NCBI RefSeq assembly: GCF_900156675.1
Contig: NZ_FTOH01000009.1
Span: forward strand, 62,001 to 126,000
DNA length: 64,000 nt
Source of the DNA: Thalassolituus maritimus
Lineage (GTDB): Bacteria; Pseudomonadota; Gammaproteobacteria; Pseudomonadales; Oceanobacteraceae
Reading direction: 5' to 3'
A program made the translations under genes and the position numbers. This document shows positions 54,413 through 64,000 of this stretch, in pieces; position 1 is the stretch's first letter, and each line of letters opens with the position of its first letter. Below the pieces are notes generated by a model. It was not told where the DNA came from, did no database searches, and worked only from the letters and a program-made list of their open reading frames with translations.

Positions 54413-56233
54413 ATGGCGGTAACGGAACAGAGGGATTTGACGGGGCTGAAGTCCGGGGCGTTCGACGCCGTACTGAGCTCCGAGGATATGGGGATTGCGA
54501 TACTTGATACCGGGCTACGGTATGTGGAGCTGAATTCCCTTCTGGCGAGGTTTAACGGCGTTTCTGGTGAGGAACACGTTGGCAGAACTGTCTCGGAGGT
54601 TTTGCCCAAGTTAGGTCCGCTGATTACTCCCATCTTGAAGGAAGTTATTGAAACCGGTGAGCCCGTAAGAAACCTTGAGATTGCCGGTGAGACGCCCAGT
54701 GTAGTCGGGCAGGACTCTTTTTGGGAAGCGTCGTATCTTCCGATTTTTTCCTCGCCGGGCCGGGTTGCCGGAATTCTGGTTATGGCGGTCAATCGGACGC
54801 TCGAGTATGAGCTCAAGCGCACTCAGGAAGAAGCTCACGAACTGCAGCGACGTATTCTCGACAGCCTGTTTACCTTTGTCGGCATTCTCTCTCCAGACGG
54901 TCTCCTTATTGACGCCAATCGGGCACCGCTTCAGGCCGCGGGCATTGATCTGGCCGATGTTGTTGGCAAGCGTTTCTGGGACTGTATCTGGTGGAATTAT
55001 TCTCCGAAGATTCAGATGCAATTGCGTTCGGCAGTTATTCGTGCCGGAGCTGGTGAAACGGTTCGTTACGACGTGCCTATCCGCACCGTGGGTGATACCC
55101 GAATCACGATTGACTTTATGATTACACCTCTACTGGGCTCTGATGGAGAAGTTACACACCTTGTGGCATCAGCAAATGATGTCTCTGAGCGAAAAAGTCG
55201 GGAAGCTGAATTATCGCTCAGTGAAAAACGCTTTCGCCGCGTGTTTGATTCCACCGCTGATGGTCTCGTGATGATTAACGATTACGGGGAAATCATGCTA
55301 GCCAATCCAAGTATGGCCAGTATGTTTGGTTACTCGCTATCCGAACTGTACTCCTGCTCAATCGAAGATCTTATCCCTGCACACCTCCGTGACAAGCATC
55401 GAAAAGAGCGCTCGCGTTACCAGGAAAGTCCAGTCCCACGAGCCATGGCGGCTATGCGTGAATTAATGGCATGCCGACGCGACGGTTCTGAATTTCCGGT
55501 AGAAGTCGCATTGACGCCTTTGCAGTTTCCGGAAGGGACTCGGGTTCTCGCAACAGTCGTCGATATTTCGATTCAGAAGCAGATCCAGGCGAGTCTTATT
55601 AAAGCATTGAAAGAAAAGACGTCTCTCCTCAACGAGGTCCATCACCGGGTAAAAAATAATCTTCAGGTGGTTTCCAGTTTATTGAGCCTTCAGGCGCGCA
55701 GTGTCCCCGAAGAGCTGGTAGACGCATTTCTTGAAAGCCAGGGGCGGGTGAAGGCAATGGCCCTGATGCACCAGCAGCTATACGAGCACAAAACGTACGA
55801 GAGTATCGGCGCTGCAAGATACAGTAGCGAGTTAGTCACGCTGATTACGCGCAGCCACACGATGAGCAGCAGTCAGAATATTGAAACCGTCCTTGTGCCT
55901 CCGGACCGGGAAGTCTTTCTGACGATGGATCAGGCACTGCCTTTCGGTTTGTTGCTTAATGAGCTCGTAACGAACTCCATAAAGCATGCATTTACTGATC
56001 AGGATGTCGGTGAGATACGTATTTCAATGTCACAAGATGGTGATATGAATATTGTGGTTGTTGAGGACAACGGAAAGGGAGTCGAGGAAGGGATAGAACT
56101 CGGCAAAACAACATCGCTTGGATTCCAGCTGATTCCCGGATTAGTCGAGCAGCTGGACGGAGAAATAGCGTTGATAAGAGATAATGGAACTCGCTATGAA
56201 ATACGCTTTCGCAAGCAGGAGACAGAGGAATGA
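54413..56233 (+). CDS. PAS-domain sensor histidine kinase (HisKA_2 type)
   Basis: A 606-residue cytoplasmic sensor with three PAS-like domains (about 20-130, 145-265 and 275-390), no membrane helix, then a HisKA_2 dimerisation domain with the phospho-accepting histidine in EVHHRVKNNLQVVSSLL (about 410). An HWE/HisKA_2-type ATPase domain follows (FGLLLNELVTNSIKHAF, VVEDNGKG, TSLGFQLI). Its stop overlaps the start of the response regulator at 56230 (ATGA). The two therefore form a two-component pair with c-di-GMP output. Confidence 0.88.
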   Translation: MAVTEQRDLTGLKSGAFDAVLSSEDMGIAILDTGLRYVELNSLLARFNGVSGEEHVGRTVSEVLPKLGPLITPILKEVIETGEPVRNLEIAGETPSVVGQDSFWEASYLPIFSSPGRVAGILVMAVNRTLEYELKRTQEEAHELQRRILDSLFTFVGILSPDGLLIDANRAPLQAAGIDLADVVGKRFWDCIWWNYSPKIQMQLRSAVIRAGAGETVRYDVPIRTVGDTRITIDFMITPLLGSDGEVTHLVASANDVSERKSREAELSLSEKRFRRVFDSTADGLVMINDYGEIMLANPSMASMFGYSLSELYSCSIEDLIPAHLRDKHRKERSRYQESPVPRAMAAMRELMACRRDGSEFPVEVALTPLQFPEGTRVLATVVDISIQKQIQASLIKALKEKTSLLNEVHHRVKNNLQVVSSLLSLQARSVPEELVDAFLESQGRVKAMALMHQQLYEHKTYESIGAARYSSELVTLITRSHTMSSSQNIETVLVPPDREVFLTMDQALPFGLLLNELVTNSIKHAFTDQDVGEIRISMSQDGDMNIVVVEDNGKGVEEGIELGKTTSLGFQLIPGLVEQLDGEIALIRDNGTRYEIRFRKQETEE

Positions 56234-58638
56234 GTGGCGAAAAGATTCTGATCACGGAAGATGAGCGGATCACTGCGCTGGACTTGAAGATGACGCTGGA
56301 AAAACTGGGTTATCTGGTGGTTGGTAGCGTTGCTTCTGGGGAGGAATCAATCGAGTTTGCACGCCGGTTGAAGCCTGATCTGGTTCTTATGGATATTCAT
56401 TTAAAAACAGCCATGATGGGCACAGAGGCAGCCTATAAAATATCTCAAGAGCTCGGTATACCTGTCATCTTCTTAAGCGCATACTCGGACAGATCGGTAA
56501 TTCGTGAAGCCGGTCAGTCGACTCCTTATGGTTATTTGATAAAACCTTATGATGGTCGGGAGATCGACGCATCCATTCAGGTGGCGCTGGCTAAGCACGC
56601 TGTTGATGACGAAATAAAAAAGAGTGACATGAAACTGAAATTGGCACTAGATGCTGCCAATATGTCCGCCTGGGAATGGCAACCTGAGGGTGAGCTAAAT
56701 TTGCCTGAGCCAGATCGGCCAGAAGTGAAAAGTTTCACTGGTACAGTAGATGATATTATCAGGCGAGTTCACCCGGAGGATCGGGACTTCCTCGTGTCGT
56801 CTCTCAACAATACAGGGCAGTTATCACAACAAGTCAGGCTGCAGTTAAAAGAGTCAGGAAATTATCACAATGTCGATTTGTTTGCCGCAGTTATAAGTGA
56901 TAGTGAAGATCAGAGAAAGGTTGTTGGTATTGCTCGTGATGTTGAGACAGAAGTGCGAGAAAGAGAGGAGCTACGCCAGGCCAGGGTAGTGTTTGAATCG
57001 ATATCTGAGGCCATATTGATTACGGATGCACAGCGAAAAGTGATATCCGCTAACCCTGCATTAGAAACGATAACCGGATTCAGCATTGATGAGGTCAAGG
57101 GGCGCGATCCGGATGAGTTTCTTCACGCTCGTCGTCATAAAGACCACTTTTCACCCAAGCTCCTTGAACAAGGTAATCATTTCTGGAGTGGTGAAGTAGC
57201 CTGCAATACCAAATCTGGTGAGCGTTTTCCGGCCTGGGAGCATATTTCTGGCGTATTTGATGATGATGGCATGGTCACCAATTATGTATTTACTATTTCA
57301 GATATTGGTGAGCTTCGCCGCGCTGAAAAGAACCTGCAGAGAATGGCGTTTCTTGATTCCCTGACAGGTGTCGGAAATCGCGTTCACCTTGAACGCACGT
57401 TGAGTGAATGTCTGCATGCACAGCGTAATTCAGCGGAACCTGTGGCTGTGCTTTATATCGACCTTGACGGTTTTAAGCTCGTTAATGACACCTTAGGGCA
57501 TGCTGAGGGAGACCGATTATTGCAGATTATTGCCGAGCGATTTGTCAGCTCGGTAAGGGAAGACGATACGGTTACTCGTGTTGGTGGCGATGAATTCGTC
57601 ATTGTAGCACCGCACTTCAGCGACCATGAAGGGCTGCGTGTAATGGCGAATAAATTGCTTAGAGCAGTCGCCGAACCTATCACATTATCCCGTGAAGTGG
57701 TCGAGGTTTCTGCCAGTATTGGTGTTGCCATTTCAGGTGGGGAGTTGATCACGCATGAAGATGTGATTACGGCTGCTGACACAGCCTTGATGCATGCGAA
57801 AAGCGCCGGCAAGAGTTGTTATAAGTTTTATGATTTTGAACTGGCGATGGTTTCGGTTGAGCGAAACCGTATCGAACGCAATATTAAAGGTGCGCTGAAC
57901 AGTAACGAAATCTGTGTTGAGTTTCAGCCACTCGTCGATGTTGTTAATAACCGTGTCTATGGGGCAGAGGCGTTATGCCGTTGGTATAGTCATGACCTCG
58001 GAATGATCCCGCCAGAGCGGTTTATTCCGATAGCAGAGCAGAGCAATGTAATTCTCGAGTTGGGTAAAAAAGTCTTAGTAGAGAGCTTTACCCAATTGCA
58101 TCACTGGAGGTCACAGGGGCTGACGGACCTCGTTGTATCGGTCAATGTGTCTGCTCGTCAGTTATCTGATAAGAATTTCCCGGCTATTATCAGCTACCTC
58201 TTAAACGAGCATGACGTTCCGGCAGATAGAGTTGAGCTGGAGGTTACGGAGACCGCGATTCAGAATAATAAGCGTTCTAAACAGCAGCTTGACCAGTTGC
58301 GTGCTCTCGGAATTCGACTTGCTATCGACGATTTTGGTACCGGTTATTCTTCATTAAGCCGACTGAAATTCTTGCCTTTCGATCGGGTAAAAATCGACCG
58401 AAGCTTCGTTATGGATCTTCCGAATAGTGAAAGCGATGTAGAAATTTGCAAAGCTATTTTTGCACTCTGTGGCGTACTCGGAATGAACGTAACGGCCGAG
58501 GGTATTGAGAATGGAAATCAGCTTGATACGCTTCGTGACATGGGCTGCGGGTGCGGTCAGGGCTTCTTGTTTGGACGTTCCATGCCGTCTCAACAATTCG
58601 TGGAGTGGGTGAAAGGGTTTCATTTAAATAACGGCTGA
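56230..58638 (+). CDS. Response regulator with PAS, GGDEF and EAL domains
   Basis: An 802-residue c-di-GMP enzyme. The N-terminal receiver has phospho-acceptor D55 (LVLMDIH) and K105-type SLIKPYD region. Two PAS domains follow (about 130-370). The GGDEF site is intact (RVGGDEF, about 451) with an inhibitory RxxD (REDD) five residues upstream. The EAL domain is also intact (GAEALCRW, about 579; DDFGTGYSSLSRL). Both synthesis and breakdown of c-di-GMP are possible, switched by the kinase encoded just upstream. Confidence 0.9.
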   Translation: MSGEKILITEDERITALDLKMTLEKLGYLVVGSVASGEESIEFARRLKPDLVLMDIHLKTAMMGTEAAYKISQELGIPVIFLSAYSDRSVIREAGQSTPYGYLIKPYDGREIDASIQVALAKHAVDDEIKKSDMKLKLALDAANMSAWEWQPEGELNLPEPDRPEVKSFTGTVDDIIRRVHPEDRDFLVSSLNNTGQLSQQVRLQLKESGNYHNVDLFAAVISDSEDQRKVVGIARDVETEVREREELRQARVVFESISEAILITDAQRKVISANPALETITGFSIDEVKGRDPDEFLHARRHKDHFSPKLLEQGNHFWSGEVACNTKSGERFPAWEHISGVFDDDGMVTNYVFTISDIGELRRAEKNLQRMAFLDSLTGVGNRVHLERTLSECLHAQRNSAEPVAVLYIDLDGFKLVNDTLGHAEGDRLLQIIAERFVSSVREDDTVTRVGGDEFVIVAPHFSDHEGLRVMANKLLRAVAEPITLSREVVEVSASIGVAISGGELITHEDVITAADTALMHAKSAGKSCYKFYDFELAMVSVERNRIERNIKGALNSNEICVEFQPLVDVVNNRVYGAEALCRWYSHDLGMIPPERFIPIAEQSNVILELGKKVLVESFTQLHHWRSQGLTDLVVSVNVSARQLSDKNFPAIISYLLNEHDVPADRVELEVTETAIQNNKRSKQQLDQLRALGIRLAIDDFGTGYSSLSRLKFLPFDRVKIDRSFVMDLPNSESDVEICKAIFALCGVLGMNVTAEGIENGNQLDTLRDMGCGCGQGFLFGRSMPSQQFVEWVKGFHLNNG

Positions 58639-58713
58639 ACTCTCGGTTGTCTGGCGCTAGAATAATTGAAACCTCTGAAGATACAGAGGGCGTCGACAAC
58701 CGGAGTAGTTAGA

Positions 58714-59607
58714 ATGAAGACACATCAGGCCGGCCTGTTTGAAGAGCCGGGTCGCAGCAGCCAGTACCTTGAATATCAATTTCGTTCGGCATCTGATGCT
58801 GAATTACGTCAGGCCCTGTCGCAGGCGGTCAAGCCAGTTGACGGAGCGAACATCCTGGTAGCGTTCAATCAAGCCTCCTGGCAGCGGCTAGGGCCAGGCT
58901 GGTCTCCCGAGGGCCTTCATGATTTTACAGCTCAGTATTCCGCTAGAGGTCATGTGATGCCTGCTTCTCAGAGAGATATGTTCATCTGGGTTGTTGGCGA
59001 AGATCGTGGCGATGTCATGAACGCTGTTGTACAGGTCACTGAGGCTCTGTCCGACATTGCAGACCTGGAGCTGGATCTTGATGGCTATAAAACCCGTGAT
59101 GCGCGTATTCTTACTGGCTTTGTCGACGGTACTGGGAATCCCGGAACGGCTGAGAAAAAGCGAGCCGCAGCGCTTATCCCCGAAGGGCAGCCGGGAGAGG
59201 GAGGTTCGTTTGTTTTGGGCCAGAAATGGACCCACAAATTACAGGAGTTCCTGAGCCTCAGTGTTAATGCCCAGGAAAATGTGATTGGTCGCACCAAAGA
59301 AACGAATATTGAACTTGAAGGAACAGCATTGCCACCGGAGTCGCATGTCGGGCGTACGGATATTGACGTCAACGATGTGCCGATGAAAATGTATCGCCGA
59401 GGAACACCTTATGGTGGCGGAGAGGATAAAGGACTTTATTTTCTGGCATTTGCCTGCGACATGGATCGCTTCGTAAATGTGATCAACAGTATGCTGGGCA
59501 AAGACGACGGTATTACCGATGCCATGATGGACTACAGTGACGCACTGACGGGCTCATACTGGTTTATGCCGTCGCAGGATGATCTGGATGCAATGTTGGC
59601 AGGGTGA
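58714..59607 (+). CDS. Dyp-type heme peroxidase
   Basis: A 297-residue dye-decolorising peroxidase. The ATG at 58714 is preceded by GGAG and is preferred over 58666. The hallmark GFVDGTGNP (GxxDG) holds the catalytic aspartate. The proximal-histidine region is in SHVGRTDI, and the distal arginine region includes MYRRGTPYG. There is no signal peptide, so it is cytosolic. It is convergent with rimO across a large hairpin. Confidence 0.87.
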   Translation: MKTHQAGLFEEPGRSSQYLEYQFRSASDAELRQALSQAVKPVDGANILVAFNQASWQRLGPGWSPEGLHDFTAQYSARGHVMPASQRDMFIWVVGEDRGDVMNAVVQVTEALSDIADLELDLDGYKTRDARILTGFVDGTGNPGTAEKKRAAALIPEGQPGEGGSFVLGQKWTHKLQEFLSLSVNAQENVIGRTKETNIELEGTALPPESHVGRTDIDVNDVPMKMYRRGTPYGGGEDKGLYFLAFACDMDRFVNVINSMLGKDDGITDAMMDYSDALTGSYWFMPSQDDLDAMLAG

Positions 59608-59624
59608 TCGCCGATAGCAAAAAA

Positions 59625-59674
59625 GGCCGAATGGCTCCTACAAGATGTTATCGGCTTGTAGGAGGCATTCGGCC
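59625..59674. terminator. Large inverted repeat between convergent genes, related to the dispersed repeats
   Basis: A 20-bp stem (59625-59644 with 59655-59674, one mismatch) closes a 10-nt loop. It sits between the Dyp peroxidase and rimO stops and can terminate both. Its right arm and the sequence after it (GTAGGAG...TTCGGCCAGCTTGTCTGGCTA) match the A-type dispersed repeats. Confidence 0.75.
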
Positions 59675-59707
59675 AGCTTGTCTGGCTAACGGCGACCTCT
59701 GAATGTA

Positions 59708-61084
59708 TCAACCGTTAACCGGTGAGCCCCATAAGTCGTATTCGTCGGAATGCTCGATTTCGACTTCAACAAAATCACCGGGTGCACAATCGAAGAACTC
59801 GTTCAGGTAAACCATGCCGTCGATGTTGGGCGCGTCGGCGATTGAGCGGCCAATCGCACCTTCGTCATCGACTTCATCAATAAGCACAGTCATGCGGGTA
59901 CCCACTCTTCGGGCCAGCTTACGCGTGCTGATTTCCTGCGCTTTTTCCATAAAGCGGTCATGACGCTCCTGCTGGATGTCGTCCGGCACGTGGTCAGGCA
60001 GGTCATTGGCTTTTGCGCCTTCAACCGGGCTGTATTTGAAACAGCCAACGCGATCCAGTTCGGCTTCTTCCAGCCAGTCCAGAAGTATCTGAAAATCCTC
60101 TTCCGTTTCGCCGGGGAATCCAACGACGAAGGTAGAACGAAGTACGAGCTCAGGGCAGATTTCACGCCATTTCTTAATGCGCGCCAGTGTATTTTCTGCA
60201 TGTGCAGGACGTTTCATCAGCTTCAGAACACGTGGGCTGGCATGCTGGAAGGGGATATCCAGGTACGGAAGTATCTTCCCGTCAGCCATCAGCGGAATCA
60301 CGTCGTCTACGTGCGGGTAAGGGTAAACGTAATGCAGGCGCACCCAAACTCCCATCTTGCCGAGCTCTTCACAGAGGTCGAGCATCTTGGTTTTTACCGG
60401 CTTGCCATCCCAGAAGCCAGTGCGGTACTTCAGGTCGACACCGTAAGCGGAGGTGTCCTGAGAGATCACGAGTAGCTCTTTGGTGCCTGCATTGACTAGG
60501 CGTTTCGCTTCTTCCAGTACATCGCCGATAGGACGACTGACATGCTTCCCACGCATATCCGGGATGATGCAGAAGGTGCAGCTGTGGTTACAGCCTTCTG
60601 AGATCTTCAGGTAAGAGTAGTGGCGAGGTGTCAGCTTCACACCTTGGGGCGGAACCAGATCTGTAAACGGATTATGTTCGGTTTGCTTAGGTGACCATTC
60701 ATGAACTGCGGTCATGACCTCTTCGTAGGCTTGTGGGCCTGTCACTGCGAGAACACCGGGGTTCTTTTCTTTGATCAGTTCAGCATCGGCGCCTTTACCC
60801 ATACAGCCAGTCACAATCACACGACCGTTTTCGTTCATGGCTTCATTGATGGCGTCGAGAGATTCCTGTTTGGCAGCATCGATAAAACCACAGGTGTTTA
60901 CGACAACGACATCTGCGTTGTTGTACTGGTTTACCACGTCATAGCCGTCAAGCTTGAGTTGGGTCAGGATGCGTTCGGAGTCCACCAGGGCTTTCGGGCA
61001 GCCGAGAGACACGAATCCTACTTTGCCGCTGCTTGGAATTGCATCGCCTTCACCGACACTTGGATTTGAGGGGTGGTCTGTCAT
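59708..61084 (-). CDS. rimO: Ribosomal protein S12 methylthiotransferase RimO
   Basis: Radical-SAM enzyme that adds a methylthio group to an aspartate of ribosomal protein S12. The 458-residue protein shows the N-terminal UPF0004 domain ([13 protein letters not shown], with cluster cysteines C29, C65 and C94) and the radical-SAM cluster C165-xxx-C169-xx-C172 ([12 protein letters not shown]). A C-terminal TRAM domain ends the protein. Length and motifs are standard. Confidence 0.97.
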   Translation of the reverse strand: MTDHPSNPSVGEGDAIPSSGKVGFVSLGCPKALVDSERILTQLKLDGYDVVNQYNNADVVVVNTCGFIDAAKQESLDAINEAMNENGRVIVTGCMGKGADAELIKEKNPGVLAVTGPQAYEEVMTAVHEWSPKQTEHNPFTDLVPPQGVKLTPRHYSYLKISEGCNHSCTFCIIPDMRGKHVSRPIGDVLEEAKRLVNAGTKELLVISQDTSAYGVDLKYRTGFWDGKPVKTKMLDLCEELGKMGVWVRLHYVYPYPHVDDVIPLMADGKILPYLDIPFQHASPRVLKLMKRPAHAENTLARIKKWREICPELVLRSTFVVGFPGETEEDFQILLDWLEEAELDRVGCFKYSPVEGAKANDLPDHVPDDIQQERHDRFMEKAQEISTRKLARRVGTRMTVLIDEVDDEGAIGRSIADAPNIDGMVYLNEFFDCAPGDFVEVEIEHSDEYDLWGSPVNG

Positions 61085-61137
61085 GGTGTGTACCTTCGCC
61101 GCCAGGGTAGTTATCTCAGGGCGGCGATTGTACCTGA

Positions 61138-62061
61138 TTAGTGAGGGGCTTTGGAGGTTGTCACTCTGTCTTCTGGGGGAGCAAGCTCAGTGCAATTCCG
61201 GCCATTTTCTTTTGCCCTGTATAACGCATCATCTGCACGCTTGAGAAGGTCATTGAAATTTTCATCGTGATCCGCCAGTTCTGCCGCGCCAATGCTTACG
61301 GTGACAGGGATAGAAGAGGGCATGAGCTCGGATATCTGGTGGCGCATCACCTCGGCTTTGTAGTGTGCCTGATTCAGTGAACAGGGTTCCATCAGTACGA
61401 TAAATTCTTCGCCTCCAAAGCGAGCGACGGTATCTTCGGTGCGGCATTGGCGCTGGAGGAGTGCCGATACCTGTTCGAGAATCTGATCGCCAGCAATGTG
61501 CCCATGGGTATCGTTGATTTTTTTGAAGTGATCGAGGTCGATAATCAAAGTGGTGAGCGGTGTGTTATGCCGACGCGCACGCGCAATTCTTTGTTCGACC
61601 ATTTCCAGCATGTAGTGTCGGTTGTACAGGCCGGTGAGCTGGTCGTGCATAGCCAGCTGCAACAAACGATCCTGCTGTCGCTTCAGTGTAACGTGAGTAT
61701 CAACGCGTGCTGACAAGATCACCGGACGAATGGGTTTGGTGATGTAGTCAACTGCGCCAATACGCAGGCCCAGTTCCTCGTCTTCGATATTGTCGCGACC
61801 AGTAACAAAAATGACGGGGATGTCCCGGGTTTCGCTCATATCTTTGAGTTCGCGGCAGGTTTCGTATCCGGAAATTCCTGGCATTTCGATATCAAGAAGG
61901 ATCAGGTCTGGCTTGTGCCGGAGTGCCATATCGAGACATTGCTGTCCGCTCGTCGCTGTTTTTACACGATAGCGCTCCTGAAGCACCGCGGCCATGACGC
62001 GTATGTTCGACGGCGAATCGTCAACAATCAAAACAGTGGACAACGGATTTTCATTACGCAT
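61138..62061 (-). CDS. Response regulator with GGDEF domain (diguanylate cyclase)
   Basis: A 307-residue protein with an N-terminal receiver (D57 in [13 protein letters not shown] lysine) and a C-terminal GGDEF domain (GGEEF active site, with an RTED inhibitory site five residues upstream). It should make c-di-GMP when phosphorylated. It overlaps the hybrid histidine kinase at its 5' end, which likely phosphorylates it. Confidence 0.92.
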   Translation of the reverse strand: MRNENPLSTVLIVDDSPSNIRVMAAVLQERYRVKTATSGQQCLDMALRHKPDLILLDIEMPGISGYETCRELKDMSETRDIPVIFVTGRDNIEDEELGLRIGAVDYITKPIRPVILSARVDTHVTLKRQQDRLLQLAMHDQLTGLYNRHYMLEMVEQRIARARRHNTPLTTLIIDLDHFKKINDTHGHIAGDQILEQVSALLQRQCRTEDTVARFGGEEFIVLMEPCSLNQAHYKAEVMRHQISELMPSSIPVTVSIGAAELADHDENFNDLLKRADDALYRAKENGRNCTELAPPEDRVTTSKAPH

Positions 62062-64000
62062 TCTTATAGCTCTCGGTTATCTGCTGAAGCAGTGATTTAA
62101 TCCTAGACTGAGCTTTTGCATTTTCAAATGCTGTGATCTCGTGCGCAAGCTGCCCCAATTCTGCCTCGTAATAGGCATTCCCAAGGGGTTTAAGCATGAA
62201 TTCAAGACTCTTCTGGCTAATGTAGTCGTTTTGTTCCAAAGCGTGATTTATTGCAACAAGTCGTTCTCTCAGGCCAATCAGTGGTACGGGCGCTTCATTA
62301 TTGCTTGTGTTTTCAAGCAACTCTGTAAGTCGTGCCGTTTCTTCATGCAGCTCATCGAGCAGCATCTCTGCTGTGCCAGTGTTACCGGTACGTATATCCT
62401 GATCCAACCTTGAGGCGACTTTTTGTATGGCGACCAGCCCGAGGTTACCTGCGACTCCTTTGAGGTTATGGGCTACCTCTCTGAGCGCCTCAAAGCGCCC
62501 TCCATCAAGGAGCTGCGTCATCTCAGAAAGGCGTACAGGCTGCTCGCTGCGGAACATGTCGATCAGTTGGTTGAGTAATTTCTCGTTTCCTACCACACGC
62601 TTCAGAGCTTGCTGGCGGTCCCAGATTTTTCCGCCGGTTTGTGGCTGACTTTTAATGACGACGGCTCTGTCGCTCACGGAAGCATCCTGACTCCCGTCAT
62701 CTGCCAGTAACCACCGTTCGAGCATGGAGGTCAGTAAACCCGGGTCTACTGGCTTTGCCAGATAGTCATTCATACCAGACGCAAGGCAGCGCTCTTTGTC
62801 GCCAGTCATGGCGTGTGCTGTCATGGCGATGACAGGGGTACTCTGGTGTTGGTCGCCAGCGCGTCCGTGTCGTAGAGCCCGCGTTGCCTGATAGCCATCC
62901 ATTACAGGCATCTGGCAGTCCATAAGAATGAGGTCGAATGGAGTTTCTTCTGAGCTGATTTTCTGAATAGCCTCTTCACCATTTTCAGTGACCACTACTT
63001 TAATACCCAAAGCGGTGAGCATTTCTTCTGCGACAAGTTGATTTACGCGGTTGTCTTCGACAAGCAGCACTCGTTTGTCCCGAAAGGTGGGCTTCTTGTT
63101 CGTAACGTCCGCATTGCCGGTATGATCGAACTCTTTGCGTGTATGGAAGTATTCGACGAGATTGAGTACGTTCAACGGCTTTAGTACATGGCCATGGAGT
63201 CTGCCGGACTCGAGAACCCGTTCTGACTGGCGGAAGCTTACCGGTACCATCAGAACTCTGAGTGCTGTATCCATGGCTGGTAGCTGAGCTAATGCTTCAG
63301 AACTGTCTCTCCAGTCTTCACCGGGAATATTGCTGCTCAAAATGAGAAGGTCGACGCTGTCTGGGTCGCCTATCAATATTTCTGATGCGTCGGCCGTTGA
63401 GCCGACGGCATCGACTCTGGCTCCCAGTGCTTCCAGGTTCTTCCGGGTAATCTCACGCGATTTCGGGTTATTAATAATAGCCAGTACACGAGTGCCATTG
63501 AGGCCGGGAAGCGGGGTAGCACCTGGGGCAATATCGAGCTGAATCGTGGCGGTAAATGCGCTGCCTACCGTTGGGGTACTTTCAACTGAAACCGAACCCT
63601 TCATCCGTTCACACAGGTTTTTGACGATGGCCAAACCAAGGCCGCTACCGCCGAACTCTCGTGTCGTTGAAGAATCGACCTGGTTAAACGCATTGAAAAG
63701 GTTCACCCGTTTGGTTTCATCAATACCGATGCCGGTATCTTTCACCGTGATCGATAGTTGCCACTTGTCATCGATTAGTATTTGCTCGAGCGATACAGTT
63801 ACTTCTCCTTCATTGGTGAACTTAATCGCATTGCTTAACAGGTTAACAAGTATCTGGCGAACCCGGCCGGGGTCTCCGACAACGGTATTGGTGTGTAGCC
63901 GGGAGGTGTCGACTAATAGTTCGACGGCTTTTGTTTCTGCCTGGCTGGCAAGAGACTCTGTTGCTGCCGTCAGTACGCCGTTGAGTTCAAACTCGATGGA
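62054..64000 (-). CDS. Hybrid histidine kinase with receiver and Hpt domains, 5' truncated by the window edge
   Basis: The frame is open to the window end, so the N-terminal sensor and H-box are not seen. Visible from the 5' side are an ATPase N-box (GDPGRVRQILVNLLSNAIKF), G boxes (DTGIGI, GGSGLGLAIV), a degenerate receiver-like region, an intact receiver (LILMDCQMPVMDG), and a C-terminal Hpt domain with the phospho-histidine in AHNLKGVAGNLG. This is a BarA-type phosphorelay kinase. It overlaps the diguanylate cyclase by 8 bp, which is its probable partner. Confidence 0.9.
   Translation of the reverse strand, partial: SIEFELNGVLTAATESLASQAETKAVELLVDTSRLHTNTVVGDPGRVRQILVNLLSNAIKFTNEGEVTVSLEQILIDDKWQLSITVKDTGIGIDETKRVNLFNAFNQVDSSTTREFGGSGLGLAIVKNLCERMKGSVSVESTPTVGSAFTATIQLDIAPGATPLPGLNGTRVLAIINNPKSREITRKNLEALGARVDAVGSTADASEILIGDPDSVDLLILSSNIPGEDWRDSSEALAQLPAMDTALRVLMVPVSFRQSERVLESGRLHGHVLKPLNVLNLVEYFHTRKEFDHTGNADVTNKKPTFRDKRVLLVEDNRVNQLVAEEMLTALGIKVVVTENGEEAIQKISSEETPFDLILMDCQMPVMDGYQATRALRHGRAGDQHQSTPVIAMTAHAMTGDKERCLASGMNDYLAKPVDPGLLTSMLERWLLADDGSQDASVSDRAVVIKSQPQTGGKIWDRQQALKRVVGNEKLLNQLIDMFRSEQPVRLSEMTQLLDGGRFEALREVAHNLKGVAGNLGLVAIQKVASRLDQDIRTGNTGTAEMLLDELHEETARLTELLENTSNNEAPVPLIGLRERLVAINHALEQNDYISQKSLEFMLKPLGNAYYEAELGQLAHEITAFENAKAQSRIKSLLQQITESYKNA

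Overview
The window reads as the chromosome of a free-living, aerobic to microaerobic gammaproteobacterium, most likely a marine Oceanospirillales- or Pseudomonadales-like lineage. This is inferred from a complete ccoNOQP cbb3 oxidase operon, a FabY-type ketoacyl synthase, many c-di-GMP and two-component proteins, and Pseudomonas-like dispersed GTAGGAG repeats. No rRNA, tRNA, CRISPR array, phage or intact transposon was seen.

Layout. (1) 1-6.3 kb is a housekeeping flank: ccoNOQP on the minus strand, a small alpha/beta hydrolase, an ABM-domain protein, a WYL regulator, and two clusters of intergenic repeats. (2) 6.4-47.3 kb is one very large, entirely plus-strand defence island. It opens with a BrxR/CapW-like WYL regulator, a DUF4268 nuclease-like protein and a membrane protein. 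An RtcR-like CARF-AAA+ sigma-54 activator follows. Next come a type I restriction-modification set (hsdR-hsdM-hsdS), two unknown genes, a 1947-residue DUF4011/SF1 helicase/Vsr-like/DUF3320 protein, and a UvrD-like helicase. A decayed gene separates these from an MBL-fold/four-TM pair. The right half is a TerY-P triad (vWA, PP2C, kinase) joined to a UPF1-like helicase, a HEPN protein, a coiled-coil McrB-like GTPase, an McrC-like protein without a visible nuclease site, and three consecutive dynamin-like GTPases. (3) 47.4-64 kb is ordinary chromosome: an outer-membrane protein, a DUF3127 protein with an SSB-like tail, an SDR, two unknown membrane-associated genes, fabY, an AraC regulator, a PAS histidine kinase with a REC-PAS-GGDEF-EAL partner, a Dyp peroxidase, rimO, a GGDEF response regulator and a truncated hybrid histidine kinase.

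How the island may work. The CARF-sigma-54 activator lies immediately upstream of hsdR. A -24/-12 element with the canonical GG-N10-GC spacing sits between them. A second canonical element precedes the TerY-P/McrBC operon, and two near-matches precede the MBL/TM pair and the dynamin genes. The proposal is that one nucleotide- or RNA-end-sensing activator switches on several sigma-54 operons. These would combine DNA restriction (type I RM, helicase-Vsr), RNA attack (HEPN), phospho-signalling (kinase/phosphatase/vWA) and membrane remodelling (dynamins). The core matches what I recall of the published CoCoNuT class of McrBC relatives, which were predicted to sit in CARF-regulated superoperons with type I RM. 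The triple dynamin module, the MBL/TM pair and the multi-promoter sigma-54 wiring are the parts I would treat as potentially undescribed.
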